NCBI RefSeq assembly: GCF_014126825.1
Contig: NZ_CP059900.1
Span: forward strand, 372,001-436,000
Length of the DNA stretch: 64,000 bases
Direction of reading: 5' to 3'
From: Tomitella gaofuii
GTDB taxonomy: Bacteria; Actinomycetota; Actinomycetes; Mycobacteriales; Mycobacteriaceae
Part shown: one piece after another, positions 51,811-61,760 of the stretch
Numbering within the stretch: position 1 is the first letter of the stretch
How the letters are laid out: every line of letters starts with the position of its first letter
Translations under genes and position numbers: made by a program
The notes under the pieces: generated by a model
Seen by the model: only the letters and a program-made list of their open reading frames with translations
Told to the model about the DNA's origin: nothing
Database searches by the model: none

Positions 51811-52778
51811 AGGCCCAACAGGTGCACGAGCTCGGCGGGCCCGAGGTGCTGCGGCTGACGGAGGTGCCGGACCCCGCGCCCGGACCGGGCCAGGTGGTGA
51901 TCGACGTGCGCGCGGCGGGCGTCAACTTCCCCGACGGGCTGCTGGCCGCGGGGAAGTATCAGACCAAGCCGGACCTGCCGTTCACTCCCGGTTCCGAGGT
52001 GGCCGGCGACGTGACCGCAGTGGGAGAGGGCGTGGCCGGGCTGGAGCCGGGCATGCGTGTCGCCGCGTTCTGCGGCCTCGGCGGCTACGCCGAGCAGGTG
52101 GTGGTGGACGCGTGGCGCGTGTTCCCCATCCCGGATGCCATGCCCTACTCCGACGCGGCCGGGTTCTCCGTCAACTACGGCACCTCGTACCACGGCCTCG
52201 TCGACAAGGCGGGGCTCGCGGAAGGCGAGCGTCTGCTCGTGCTCGGCGCCGCCGGCGGAGTGGGCCTGACCGCGGTGGAGACAGGGCGCGCGCTGGGCGC
52301 CGAGGTGATCGCCGCCGCGTCCACCCCGGAGAAGCTCGCCATCGCCCGCTCGCGGGGCGCATCGGGGCTGATCGACTACGCCGCCGGCGAGCTGCGCGAG
52401 GGGCTCACCGAGGCCGGCGGCAAGGTCGACGTGGTCTACGACCCGGTGGGCGGTGACCTCGCCCAGGCGGCCCTCCGCTCCCTGCGTTGGGGCGGGCGCT
52501 ATCTCACCGTCGGCTACGCCTCCGGCGACATTCCCCGCGCGGGCATGAATCGGCTGCTCATCATCTCCGGCGCACTGCACGGCGTGCTCTGGGGCGAGTG
52601 GGCCAAGCGCAACCCGGAGAAGAACGCGGCCAACATGCGGCGCCTGCTCGGCTGGTACGCCGAGGGGCGCCTGGTGCCGCACATCGACAGGATCGTCCCG
52701 TTCGTCGACGCGTCCGCCGCGCTCGACGTGGTGATGACGCGCCGGGCCGTCGGCAAGGTCATCCTCACCCGCGACTGA
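51807..52778 (+). CDS. NADPH:quinone-oxidoreductase-like MDR enzyme
   Basis: A 323-residue zinc-free medium-chain reductase (QOR/Zta1 type). VRAAGVNFPDGLLAAGKYQ and FTPGSEVAGDVTAVG lie in the catalytic domain, and LVLGAAGGVGLTAVETGRAL is the cofactor fold, with VVYDPVGGDLAQAALRSL behind it. It lacks structural-zinc cysteines. Relatives reduce quinones or enoyl-CoA double bonds. In this operon an enoyl reductase step is plausible. ATG 51807 overlaps the previous stop. Confidence 0.87.
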   Translation: MKAQQVHELGGPEVLRLTEVPDPAPGPGQVVIDVRAAGVNFPDGLLAAGKYQTKPDLPFTPGSEVAGDVTAVGEGVAGLEPGMRVAAFCGLGGYAEQVVVDAWRVFPIPDAMPYSDAAGFSVNYGTSYHGLVDKAGLAEGERLLVLGAAGGVGLTAVETGRALGAEVIAAASTPEKLAIARSRGASGLIDYAAGELREGLTEAGGKVDVVYDPVGGDLAQAALRSLRWGGRYLTVGYASGDIPRAGMNRLLIISGALHGVLWGEWAKRNPEKNAANMRRLLGWYAEGRLVPHIDRIVPFVDASAALDVVMTRRAVGKVILTRD

Positions 52779-52822
52779 GCGCCCGCCGGCGTCGTCACAC
52801 ACAGCCAGGAAGGACCGTCAGA

Positions 52823-54022
<1,200 letters not shown>

Positions 54023-54037
54023 ACGGAGGAGGATCCC

Positions 54038-55255
54038 ATGGCCGGTCCGCGCACGGCACCGACAGTGTTCACCCCGGCGACGCTGGGCCCGATCACGCTG
54101 CGCAACCGCATCATCAAGGCCGCCACCTTCGAGGGGCGCACGCCCGGTGACCTCGTCACCGACGAGCTCATCGCGTTCCACGAGGAGGTGGCGGCCGGAG
54201 GGGTGGGCATGACCACCGTCGCGTACTGCGCCGTCGCGCCCGAGGGGCGCACCCAGGGCGGGCAGCTGTGGATGCGGCCCGAGGCGGTGCCGGGGCTGCG
54301 CCGGCTCACCGACGCCGTGCACGCGCAGGGCGCGGCGGCGCAGGCACAGATCGGGCACGCCGGCATCGTCGCCGACTCCACCAGCACGGGCCGCCCGGCG
54401 CTGGGTCCCGGTCGGCGCTTCAACCCGATGACGTTCCGGTTCACCCAGGCGGCCACCACCGCCGACATCGCGCGCATCGCCGCCGCACACGGTGATGCGG
54501 CGGTGATCGCGGAGGAATCGGGCTTCGACGCGGTCGAGGTGCACCTGGGCCACAACTACTTCGCCAGCTCGTTCCTGAGCCCCGCGATCAACAGGCGCAC
54601 CGACGGTTTCGGAGGCTCGCTGGAGAACCGGGCGCGCGTGGCGCTCGATGCGCTGCGGGCCGTGCGGGAGCGGGTGGGCGATCGCATCGCCGTCACCACC
54701 AAGCTCAGCATGGACGACGGCGTGCCGGGCGGCTTCTGGACCGATGAGGCGATGGTGCTGGCCGAGTGGATCGACCGCGAGGGGCTGGTCGACGCCATGG
54801 AGCTCACCGTCGGCAGCTCGCCGCTCAACCCCATGTACCTGTTCCGCGGAGACGCGCCGGTGCGCGAGATGGCCGAGCTCATGCCGCCCGTGCGCAAGGC
54901 CGGCATCCGCATGTTCGGCAAGTACAAGATCAAGCACTACCCGTACCGGCCGCTGTTCCTGCTCGAGCAGGCCGAACAGATCAAGTCCGTCGTCGAGAAC
55001 ACCAAGCTCACGCTGCTCGGCGGCATCACCGACCTCGACGGGATGACCACCGCGATGGACCGCGGATTCGACTTCGTCGCCATGGCCCGTGCGCTGCTGC
55101 GCGAGCCGGACCTGGTCAACCGCATCGCCGCCGATGCTTCGACGCACTCGCTGTGCATCCACTGCAACAGGTGCATGCCGACGAACTTCTTCAACACCCG
55201 CTGCGTGCTGCGGCCGGAGACGGTGGGCCTGCTGCCGTTCCCGGCGGACGCGTAA
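54038..55255 (+). CDS. Old-yellow-enzyme-family NADH:flavin oxidoreductase
   Basis: A 405-residue FMN TIM-barrel protein, single domain. ITLRNRIIKAATFEGRTPGD, AQAQIGHAGI, VEVHLGHNYFASSFLSPAIN and NRRTDGFGGSLENRARVALD are typical of the dienoyl-CoA reductase/OYE branch. The cysteines CIHCNRCMPTNFFNTRC near the end fit an iron-sulfur site like that of 2,4-dienoyl-CoA reductase, but the NAD(P)H-binding C-terminal domain is absent. It probably reduces or isomerises an unsaturated intermediate with help from another reductase. It begins 15 bp after the dehydrogenase stop. Confidence 0.87.
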   Translation: MAGPRTAPTVFTPATLGPITLRNRIIKAATFEGRTPGDLVTDELIAFHEEVAAGGVGMTTVAYCAVAPEGRTQGGQLWMRPEAVPGLRRLTDAVHAQGAAAQAQIGHAGIVADSTSTGRPALGPGRRFNPMTFRFTQAATTADIARIAAAHGDAAVIAEESGFDAVEVHLGHNYFASSFLSPAINRRTDGFGGSLENRARVALDALRAVRERVGDRIAVTTKLSMDDGVPGGFWTDEAMVLAEWIDREGLVDAMELTVGSSPLNPMYLFRGDAPVREMAELMPPVRKAGIRMFGKYKIKHYPYRPLFLLEQAEQIKSVVENTKLTLLGGITDLDGMTTAMDRGFDFVAMARALLREPDLVNRIAADASTHSLCIHCNRCMPTNFFNTRCVLRPETVGLLPFPADA

Positions 55256-55273
55256 GTGGCACTGACGCAGCCG

Positions 55274-55329
55274 AATGTCCACCGAACGTCGCACATAGGG
55301 CCCCGGCGCAACCAAATGTCCACCGAACG
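55274..55329. repeat. Two 15-bp direct repeats AATGTCCACCGAACG before the transketolase genes
   Basis: Exact copies at 55274-55288 and 55315-55329, 41 bp apart start to start (about four helical turns), in the only sizeable gap inside the operon. Each is preceded by C-rich sequence. They may be a regulator site or internal promoter element. Confidence 0.6.
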
Positions 55330-55365
55330 GGGCGCGGGCACGACCACACCGATACGAGGACGGAA

Positions 55366-56265
55366 ATGATGACTCTCACCCCGCAGACCGCGGGCACCGT
55401 GCTGGAACGCGGCAGGTGCGCCGACCCGGCGCAGCTGGCGCATCGCGCCGACTGGCTGCGGCTGCGCGTGATCGAGATGATCGACCGCGCCGGGCTGGGC
55501 CACTACTCGAGCACGTTCTCGTGTGCGGAAATCCTTGCGGCGCTGTACTATCACGCGCTGCGCCTGGACCCGGCGGACCCGGACTGGCCCGATCGTGACC
55601 GGTTCCTGCTGGGCAAGGGGCACGCCGCGGTGGGGCTCTGGCCGATCCTCGCCGACCTCGGCTACCTGCCGACCGAGGCGCTCGACACGTTCGGCTACCT
55701 CGGCAGCCGGGTGGGCGACCATCCCGATATGCGCACGGCGCCGGGGGTGGACTTCAGCTCCGGCTCGCTGGGGCACAACCTGTCGGTGGGGCTGGGCATG
55801 GCCTACGCGGCCCGGCTGCGCGGCTCCGATCACCGCACGTTCGTGCTCACCGGCGACGGCGAACTGCACGAGGGGCAGGTCTGGGAGGCGGCTGCGGCGG
55901 CGTCGCACTACAGGCTGGGCAACCTCGTCGCGATCGTCGACGCCAACGGCTTCATCGGCAGCGGCCCCACCGATGAGCTGCTCGGCATCGAGCCGCTGGC
56001 GCAGCGGTTCGCGGCGTTCGGCTGGCGCGTGGTGGAACTGGACGGCAATGACACGGGCGCTCTGATCGAGGCGTTCGACGCGTTGCCCGACCCCGGATCG
56101 GAGAGTCCCGTCTGCCTCATCGCGAGGACGGTGAAGGGCAAGGGGGTCCGGTTGATGGAGGAGTCGCCGCGGGCCTGGCACGTCGGATATCTCGACTCCG
56201 GGCAACGGGCGGCCGCGGTCGCGGAGATCACGATGCGGATGACGAAAAGGGAGGCCGGGGCATGA
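55366..56265 (+). CDS. Transketolase-like enzyme, N-terminal (ThDP-binding) subunit
   Basis: A 299-residue protein covering only the first transketolase domain. RAGLGHYSSTFSCAEILAAL, LLGKGHAAVGLWPIL and SLGHNLSVGLGMAYAARL precede the ThDP motif LTGDGELHEGQVWEAAA-N (VDANG). It starts at ATG 55366 with GAGGA seven bases before. The second half is the next gene, coupled by ATGA. Split transketolases of this kind in catabolic clusters transfer two-carbon units from unusual ketones or sugars rather than serving the pentose cycle. Confidence 0.9.
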   Translation: MMTLTPQTAGTVLERGRCADPAQLAHRADWLRLRVIEMIDRAGLGHYSSTFSCAEILAALYYHALRLDPADPDWPDRDRFLLGKGHAAVGLWPILADLGYLPTEALDTFGYLGSRVGDHPDMRTAPGVDFSSGSLGHNLSVGLGMAYAARLRGSDHRTFVLTGDGELHEGQVWEAAAAASHYRLGNLVAIVDANGFIGSGPTDELLGIEPLAQRFAAFGWRVVELDGNDTGALIEAFDALPDPGSESPVCLIARTVKGKGVRLMEESPRAWHVGYLDSGQRAAAVAEITMRMTKREAGA

Positions 56266-57299
56266 CGGCGGCGACAGGCTCGACGACGGGTGCGGGCACG
56301 GACCGCTCGGCGGCGATGGAGGACGTCTTCTCCGACGAGGGGCAGGCCTCCTCGCTCAACCTGCTGGGCCACGCGATGGCCGAACTCGCCGACAAGCACG
56401 ACGACGTGGTGGTGCTCAGCGCCGACATGGGCTCGGCGCTCACCGAACTGCGCGAGCGGCATCCCGAGCGCTACATCGAGCTGGGTATCGCCGAGACCAA
56501 CACCATCTCGGTGGCCGCGGGGATGGCGGCGTCGGGGCTGCGCCCGTACGTGCTCGCGTTCGCCCCGTTCGGGATGATCAAGTGCGCCGAGCAGATCCGC
56601 ACGGACTTGTCGGCGACGATGATGCCGGTGACGCTGGTGACCAGGCTCTCCGGTCTGGCGATGGGCTACTTCGGCACGAGCCACCACGCGGTCGAGGACC
56701 TCGCGATAGCCCGGCCGATCACCAACCTCACGATCATGACCCCCGCGGACAACAACGCCGCGCTGGGTTTGCTCGAGGCGAGCCATGACCTCGCCGGGCC
56801 GTCCCTGCTGCGCGTGAGCGAGGGGGCGATGCCGGTGTACGACGCGGTGCCGGAACTACGGCGGGGGCGCTTCGTGCGGGTCCGCGAGGGGGCGGACATC
56901 ACGATCATCGCGACGGGGGTCGGCGTCGGCTGTGCCGTGGCCGCGGCGGCGGACCTGGCCGGGCGCGGTATCGACGCAGCGGTGCTCGACGCCGCGTACA
57001 TCAAACCGTTCGACGCGGAGGCCGTGCTCGCCGCGGCACGCGCGACAGGCGCGATCCTCACCGTGGAGGAGCACAACATCGTCGGCGGGCTCGGCTCGGC
57101 GGTGGCGGAAGTGCTCGGCCGGCACGCCGGGGAGCTGACGGCTGCGCGCGGCGGCTCGCCGGTGCGCGTGGCCTCGGTGGCCCTGCCGGACGAGGACCTG
57201 GAGGTGGGGGTGCCCACCGACCTGCTGGAGCACTACGGAATCACTTCGGCGGGCGTCGCCTCGGCCGCGACAGAGCTGCTCGGGAGGGTGCGATCATGA
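56262..57299 (+). CDS. Transketolase-like enzyme, C-terminal (pyrimidine-binding) subunit
   Basis: A 345-residue protein with the pyrimidine-binding and C-terminal domains. The catalytic Glu lies in YIELGIAETNTISVAAGMAA. LAFAPFGMIKCAEQIRTDLS and GYFGTSHHAVEDLAIARPIT follow, and the C-terminal domain has TILTVEEHNIVGGLGSAVAE-like sequence (AILTVEEHNIVGGLGSA). An N-terminal extension of about 25 residues is not conserved. With the preceding subunit it should form an alpha2beta2 ThDP enzyme. Confidence 0.9.
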   Translation: MTAATGSTTGAGTDRSAAMEDVFSDEGQASSLNLLGHAMAELADKHDDVVVLSADMGSALTELRERHPERYIELGIAETNTISVAAGMAASGLRPYVLAFAPFGMIKCAEQIRTDLSATMMPVTLVTRLSGLAMGYFGTSHHAVEDLAIARPITNLTIMTPADNNAALGLLEASHDLAGPSLLRVSEGAMPVYDAVPELRRGRFVRVREGADITIIATGVGVGCAVAAAADLAGRGIDAAVLDAAYIKPFDAEAVLAAARATGAILTVEEHNIVGGLGSAVAEVLGRHAGELTAARGGSPVRVASVALPDEDLEVGVPTDLLEHYGITSAGVASAATELLGRVRS

Positions 57300-58969
57300 A
57301 GTTCGGTGAGGCGGTGGCGCGGATCCTGCATGCGGAGGGCGTCGAGTCGGTGTGCGGCTACCCGCTCAACTACGTCTTCGAGTACGCGGCGCAGGCGGGT
57401 ATCCGACCGGTCATCGCACGCGCGGAGCGCACGGCCGGCCATATGGCCGACGCGATCTCGCGGATCAGCAGCGGGCAGACGATCGGGGTGTACGCCACAC
57501 AGCACGGCCCGGGGATCGAGAACGGCATGGGAGCGGTGGCCCAGGCCTACGCCGAGTCGGTGCCGCTGCTGGTGCTGCCCATGGGCTACCGGCGCGACGA
57601 GGCGCACATCGACCCGAACTTCAACTCCACCATCGCGCTGCGGCCGTTCGTCAAGGCGGTGGAACCGGTGAACGACCCGGCGCAGACGGCGGCGGTGTTC
57701 CGGCGCGCCTTCAGCCGTCTGCGCAACGGCCGCGGCGGCCCTGTGGCGGTGGAGATCCCACGCGACATGTGGTTCGAGGATGTGCCGGAGCCGTTCGACT
57801 ACCGGCCGGCGGTGCGCACGCGCAGCGGCCCCGACCCCGCCGACGTGCGCCGGGCGGCGGAGCTGCTGGTCGCGGCGGAACGCCCCGTCATCCACGCCGG
57901 TCAGGGGGTGCACTACGCGCAGGCGTGGCCGCAGCTGCGCCGGCTGGCCGAGACGCTGGCGACCCCCGTCTCCACCACGCTCGAGGGCAAGAGCGCGTTC
58001 CCTGAAGACCATCCGCTGGCGCTGGGATCGGGCGGACGCGCCGTGCCGCTGCCCGTGCACCGGTTCCTCGAGGAGGCGGACGTGGTCCTCGCTGTCGGCG
58101 CCAGCCTCACGCCGTCGGACTTCGCCGTGCACTTCCCGACCGGCAAGCGGCTGATCCACGCCACGCTCGATCCGGCGCATTTCGACACCGCGATCCCTGC
58201 GGAGATCGGCCTCGTCGGAGACGCCGCGCTCACCCTCGACGCGCTGCAGTCCGAGGTCGACGCGCTCCTCGGCGGCGAGGGCCGCGACCCCGACCCGGTG
58301 GCGGCGGAGATCCGCGCCGTGCACGACGAATGGCACGCGCAATGGGCGCCACTGCTCATGTCGGACGAGACGCCGATCTCGCCGTACCGGGTGGTGCACG
58401 AGCTCATGGGCGTGGCGGACGTGGCGAACACGGTGATCACCCACGACTCGGGCTCGCCGCGCGACCAGCTCTCGCCTTTCTGGCGCTCGGTCACGCCGCT
58501 GAGCTACCTCGGCTGGGGCAAGTCCACGCAGCTCGGCTACGGGCTGGGGTTGGCGATGGGCGCGAAGCTGGCGCACCCGGAACGGCTGTGCATCAACCTG
58601 TGGGGCGACGCGGCGTTCGGGTTCACCGGCCTGGAACTCGAGACGTGCGTGCGCGAGCGCATCCCGGTGCTCTCGATTCTGCTCAACAACGCGCACATGG
58701 CCATGGAGGCCAATGCGATGGGCCTGTCGCAGCGCGAGTACGGGACGATGGACATCTCCGGCGACTACACGGCGCTGGCACGTTCGCTGGGGCTCTACGC
58801 CGAGCGCATCACCGACCCCGGCGAGATCGCGGGCGCCCTGCGCCGCGGCATCGCGCAGACGGAGGCGGGACGCCCGGTGCTGCTGGAGTTCGTCACCTCC
58901 CGCGAGATCCGCATCTCCACCCACGGCGGCGACACCTACCTCTCTCCGGTGCCGGACAACTTCGCATGA
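57296..58969 (+). CDS. ThDP-dependent enzyme of the acetolactate-synthase superfamily
   Basis: A 557-residue three-domain enzyme. The N-terminal domain has the activating Glu in IARAERTAGHMADAISRISS and TQHGPGIENGMGAVAQAYAE. The central domain has AAERPVIHAGQGVHYAQAW. The C-terminal domain carries the ThDP motif WGDAAFGFTGLELETCVRER through LLNNAHMAME, with GDA in place of the usual GDG. It could be a 2-oxo-acid decarboxylase, a carboligase or, like cyclohexane-1,2-dione hydrolase and IolD, a C-C hydrolase on cyclic diketones. Its place after a split transketolase in an alicyclic-type operon favours carbon-carbon cleavage. It is coupled to both neighbours by ATGA. Confidence 0.87.
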   Translation: MKFGEAVARILHAEGVESVCGYPLNYVFEYAAQAGIRPVIARAERTAGHMADAISRISSGQTIGVYATQHGPGIENGMGAVAQAYAESVPLLVLPMGYRRDEAHIDPNFNSTIALRPFVKAVEPVNDPAQTAAVFRRAFSRLRNGRGGPVAVEIPRDMWFEDVPEPFDYRPAVRTRSGPDPADVRRAAELLVAAERPVIHAGQGVHYAQAWPQLRRLAETLATPVSTTLEGKSAFPEDHPLALGSGGRAVPLPVHRFLEEADVVLAVGASLTPSDFAVHFPTGKRLIHATLDPAHFDTAIPAEIGLVGDAALTLDALQSEVDALLGGEGRDPDPVAAEIRAVHDEWHAQWAPLLMSDETPISPYRVVHELMGVADVANTVITHDSGSPRDQLSPFWRSVTPLSYLGWGKSTQLGYGLGLAMGAKLAHPERLCINLWGDAAFGFTGLELETCVRERIPVLSILLNNAHMAMEANAMGLSQREYGTMDISGDYTALARSLGLYAERITDPGEIAGALRRGIAQTEAGRPVLLEFVTSREIRISTHGGDTYLSPVPDNFA

Positions 58970-60576
58970 CCGCGCCCCAGGAAGCCTCCGACGGCGTGGT
59001 CGGCGCGCTGGTGCGGCGCCGCTCCGCAGCGGATCCCGGTGCGCCCGCCTATGTGACGCGCTCCAGGACGACCACCTGGGGCGAGTACGACCGGCTGGCG
59101 GACACAGTGTGCGCGGCGGTGCGCTCCGCGGGAGGGCCGTCGGGTGAAGGCGCGCCGGTGGCGGTGTTCCTGCCGGACACCGCGGTGTTCCACGCGGCGA
59201 TCGTGGGGTGCCGCCGGGCGGGTCGGGTGTCCGCGATGATCGGTGCGCGCACCGGAGATCGCGAGGCCGCGCACATCATGTCCACGGCCGGGGCGCGGGT
59301 TCTCGTGACCGCACCGACGGTGCGCGGGCGTGCGTGGCGGCGGGTCGTGGAAGGGGTGGCGACGCGTTCGGCGCGGCCGGACGCAGTGATCGTCGTCGAC
59401 GAGGACGACTGTTCCGCGCAGGTGTACCGGCATCGGCGCGGAGGCTGGGCGCCGGCCGTCGCGCCGGCGGACCCGCAGCCGGCGCGTGGGCTCGGCCCGT
59501 CGGGCATCGCGCTGCTCAACTCCACCTCGGGCACCACCGGACTGCCCAAGGTCGTCGCGCATGCGGAACACACGTGGCTCGAGTTCGCCCGGCTGGCCGC
59601 GCGCGGCGGGCGGATCACCGAGGACGACGTCGTCTGTTCCGTGGTGCCCGCGCCGTACGGCTTCGGGCTGTGGACGGCGCACTTCCTGCCCGCGCTGCTC
59701 GGCGTCCCCACCGTGGTGGTGGAGAAGTTCGACGTGGTGGAGACCGCCGAGCTCATCGAGCGTGAGAGGGTCACGGTGCTGTGCTGCGTGACCACACAGT
59801 GCAGGATGCTGCTGCGGTCGGCGGAAGCGCGCGGCCACGACCTGTCCTCGCTACGTGTCCTGTATACGGGAGGTGAGAGCGTGGGCCGCGCTGCCGCGGA
59901 GGAGTTCGAGCGTGTGACCGGGGCCCGCGTGCTGCAGTTCTACGGGTCCAACGAGGCCGGCCCGGTGAGCGCCACCACGGTCGACGACGACGCGGACACA
60001 CGTCTGGGCACGTGCGGGCGGCTGGTCGGGCCCGTGGACGCGCGCGTGCGCGGCGACGACGGCGCAGTGTCGGATCGCGGTCCGTGCCGGGGGCGCCTCG
60101 AGGTGCGCAGCCCGATGGCCTCCCGGGGCTACTGGAATGACGAGAACGCCGATCGCGCGCTGTTCACGGAGGACGGGTGGGTACGCCTGGGCGACCTGGT
60201 CGAGATTGACGAGGCCGGGCGGCTCACCGTGATCGGCCGCACCGCGCAGATCGTGATCCGCGGGGGACGGAACATCTCGATCGCAGAAGTCGAGGACGTG
60301 GTCCGTGGCGATCCGGATGTGCGCGATGCGGTGGCGGTGGCGGTGCCCGACCCGGTCTTCGGCGAGCGGGTGTGCGCCGTCGTCGTCCCTGCGGAGGGGC
60401 GCGCGCCGGATACGGCGTCGCTCGGCGCCGGACTGCGCGCGCGGGGCGTCTCGCCGGAGCTCTTCCCCGAGTACGTCGTGTGCGTCGACGAGGTTCCGCA
60501 GGGGCCCGGGGGGAAGGCGGATCGCGCGGAACTCGCGCGTGTCGCCGCAGCGTCCGTGGACGCGGTACCGCGCTAG
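58966..60576 (+). CDS. AMP-forming acyl/aryl-CoA ligase
   Basis: A 536-residue ANL-superfamily ligase. The P-loop is ALLNSTSGTTGLPKVVAHAE, the A5 motif is LQFYGSNEAGPVS, the A7/A8 region is DGWVRLGDLVEIDEAGRLTV and IVIRGGRNISIAEVEDVV, and the catalytic Lys lies in PQGPGGKADRAEL. It activates an organic acid as the CoA ester, probably the substrate or an intermediate of this operon. It is the last gene of the run from ipdA; ATG 58966 overlaps the previous stop. Confidence 0.88.
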   Translation: MTAPQEASDGVVGALVRRRSAADPGAPAYVTRSRTTTWGEYDRLADTVCAAVRSAGGPSGEGAPVAVFLPDTAVFHAAIVGCRRAGRVSAMIGARTGDREAAHIMSTAGARVLVTAPTVRGRAWRRVVEGVATRSARPDAVIVVDEDDCSAQVYRHRRGGWAPAVAPADPQPARGLGPSGIALLNSTSGTTGLPKVVAHAEHTWLEFARLAARGGRITEDDVVCSVVPAPYGFGLWTAHFLPALLGVPTVVVEKFDVVETAELIERERVTVLCCVTTQCRMLLRSAEARGHDLSSLRVLYTGGESVGRAAAEEFERVTGARVLQFYGSNEAGPVSATTVDDDADTRLGTCGRLVGPVDARVRGDDGAVSDRGPCRGRLEVRSPMASRGYWNDENADRALFTEDGWVRLGDLVEIDEAGRLTVIGRTAQIVIRGGRNISIAEVEDVVRGDPDVRDAVAVAVPDPVFGERVCAVVVPAEGRAPDTASLGAGLRARGVSPELFPEYVVCVDEVPQGPGGKADRAELARVAAASVDAVPR

Positions 60577-60619
60577 TGGAAGCGCGCGCCGGCGCCGGCG
60601 CGGCGAATATCGACGACAC

Positions 60620-60639
60620 GTAGCAAATGTTTGATACAT
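60620..60639 (+). promoter_or_regulatory. 20-bp operator GTAGCAAATGTTTGATACAT, copy 3
   Basis: Identical to 47081-47100, 32 bp before the APH-type kinase start. It links the kinase/SDR unit to the same regulator as the ipdA operon. Confidence 0.8.
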
Positions 60640-60671
60640 TCACATACGACGGAGACCACGAAGGAGACGCC

Positions 60672-61718
60672 ATGGCTGCGAGCGCAGTGGGCATCGCCCA
60701 CGGGCCGGTGGCGGACTGGTTCACGGAGCATGTCCGTCCCGTGGAGTCGCCGCTCCGCTTCACGCGGATCGCCGGCGGACGTTCCAACCTCACCTTCGCG
60801 GTCGTCGACGACGCGTCGAGGCGATGGGTGCTGCGCCGGCCGCCGCTGGGATGGAAGTCCGGCAACGCGCACGACGTGGTCCGCGAGGCGGACGTGCTGC
60901 GGCGCATGTCGGCCGCCGGGATGCCGGTGCCCGCGGTGCTGGGCGTCTGCGAGGATCCGGACGTCAATGGCGCACCGTTCTTCGTGATGGAGCACGTGGA
61001 CGGCGCGGTGCTCCGGCGGCCGGACGACTTCGGCGCCTTCCCGGACCCGGCACAGCGTGCGCGCATCGGCCACTCGCTCATCGAGGTCCTGACACGACTG
61101 CACCGGGCGGACCTCGCCGCGGCCGGGTGGGGAGCGCGCGCCGGGCAACGCGGCTTCATCGAACGCCAGCTGGGGCTGTGGTCGCGCAACTGGGAGTCGG
61201 GCAGGATCCGCCTGCTCGGCGACATCGAGCAGACGCGGGACCTGCTCGCGCAGCGCATCCCGCCCCAACGGACGGCGGCCATCGTGCACGGCGACTTCCG
61301 CCTGGACAACTGCCTGATCGGCCCCGATTGCGCCGTCACCGGGGTGCTGGACTGGGAACTCACCACCGTCGGCGACCCGCTCGCCGATCTCGGACACTTC
61401 CTCGTCTACTGGGCGGAGCCCGGAGATGCGGTGAAGGCCTTGGAGGACCCGCCGACGGCGGTGCCGGACATGCCCACCCGCAGCGAGCTGGCCCGCGCCT
61501 ACATCGCACAGATGCGCGGCGTGCTCGACGTGTCCGAGCGCGACGTCGATTTCCACGTGGCGTTCAGCTGGTGGAAGACGGCCTGCATCGTGGAGAACGT
61601 GTACGCGCGGATGGCGCAGGGTGCGATGGGGGATTCCGACAGGACCCCCGAATCGTTCGGGGCGCAGGCGGAGCGTCTGGCCGCCCGCGCGCACGCCTGC
61701 GCGCGGGCACTGCGGTGA
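60672..61718 (+). CDS. APH-family phosphotransferase of the ACAD10/11 type
   Basis: A 348-residue aminoglycoside-phosphotransferase-fold kinase. RIAGGRSNLTFAVVDDASRR, LRRPPLGWKSGNAHDVVREA, the catalytic loop VHGDFRLDNCLIG (H206, D208, N213) and the metal-site VLDWELTTVGDPLADLGHFL match the kinase domain of ACAD10/11 and bacterial LvaA. These phosphorylate the hydroxyl of 4-hydroxyacyl-CoA so that an ACAD-like partner can eliminate phosphate. The partner is probably the dehydrogenase encoded at 52823. It starts at ATG 60672 after AAGGAGA, just downstream of operator copy 3. Confidence 0.9.
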   Translation: MAASAVGIAHGPVADWFTEHVRPVESPLRFTRIAGGRSNLTFAVVDDASRRWVLRRPPLGWKSGNAHDVVREADVLRRMSAAGMPVPAVLGVCEDPDVNGAPFFVMEHVDGAVLRRPDDFGAFPDPAQRARIGHSLIEVLTRLHRADLAAAGWGARAGQRGFIERQLGLWSRNWESGRIRLLGDIEQTRDLLAQRIPPQRTAAIVHGDFRLDNCLIGPDCAVTGVLDWELTTVGDPLADLGHFLVYWAEPGDAVKALEDPPTAVPDMPTRSELARAYIAQMRGVLDVSERDVDFHVAFSWWKTACIVENVYARMAQGAMGDSDRTPESFGAQAERLAARAHACARALR

Positions 61719-61760
61719 ACAACGGAATTCCAGGGCGACGACGACCGAGAGGGCGCAACG

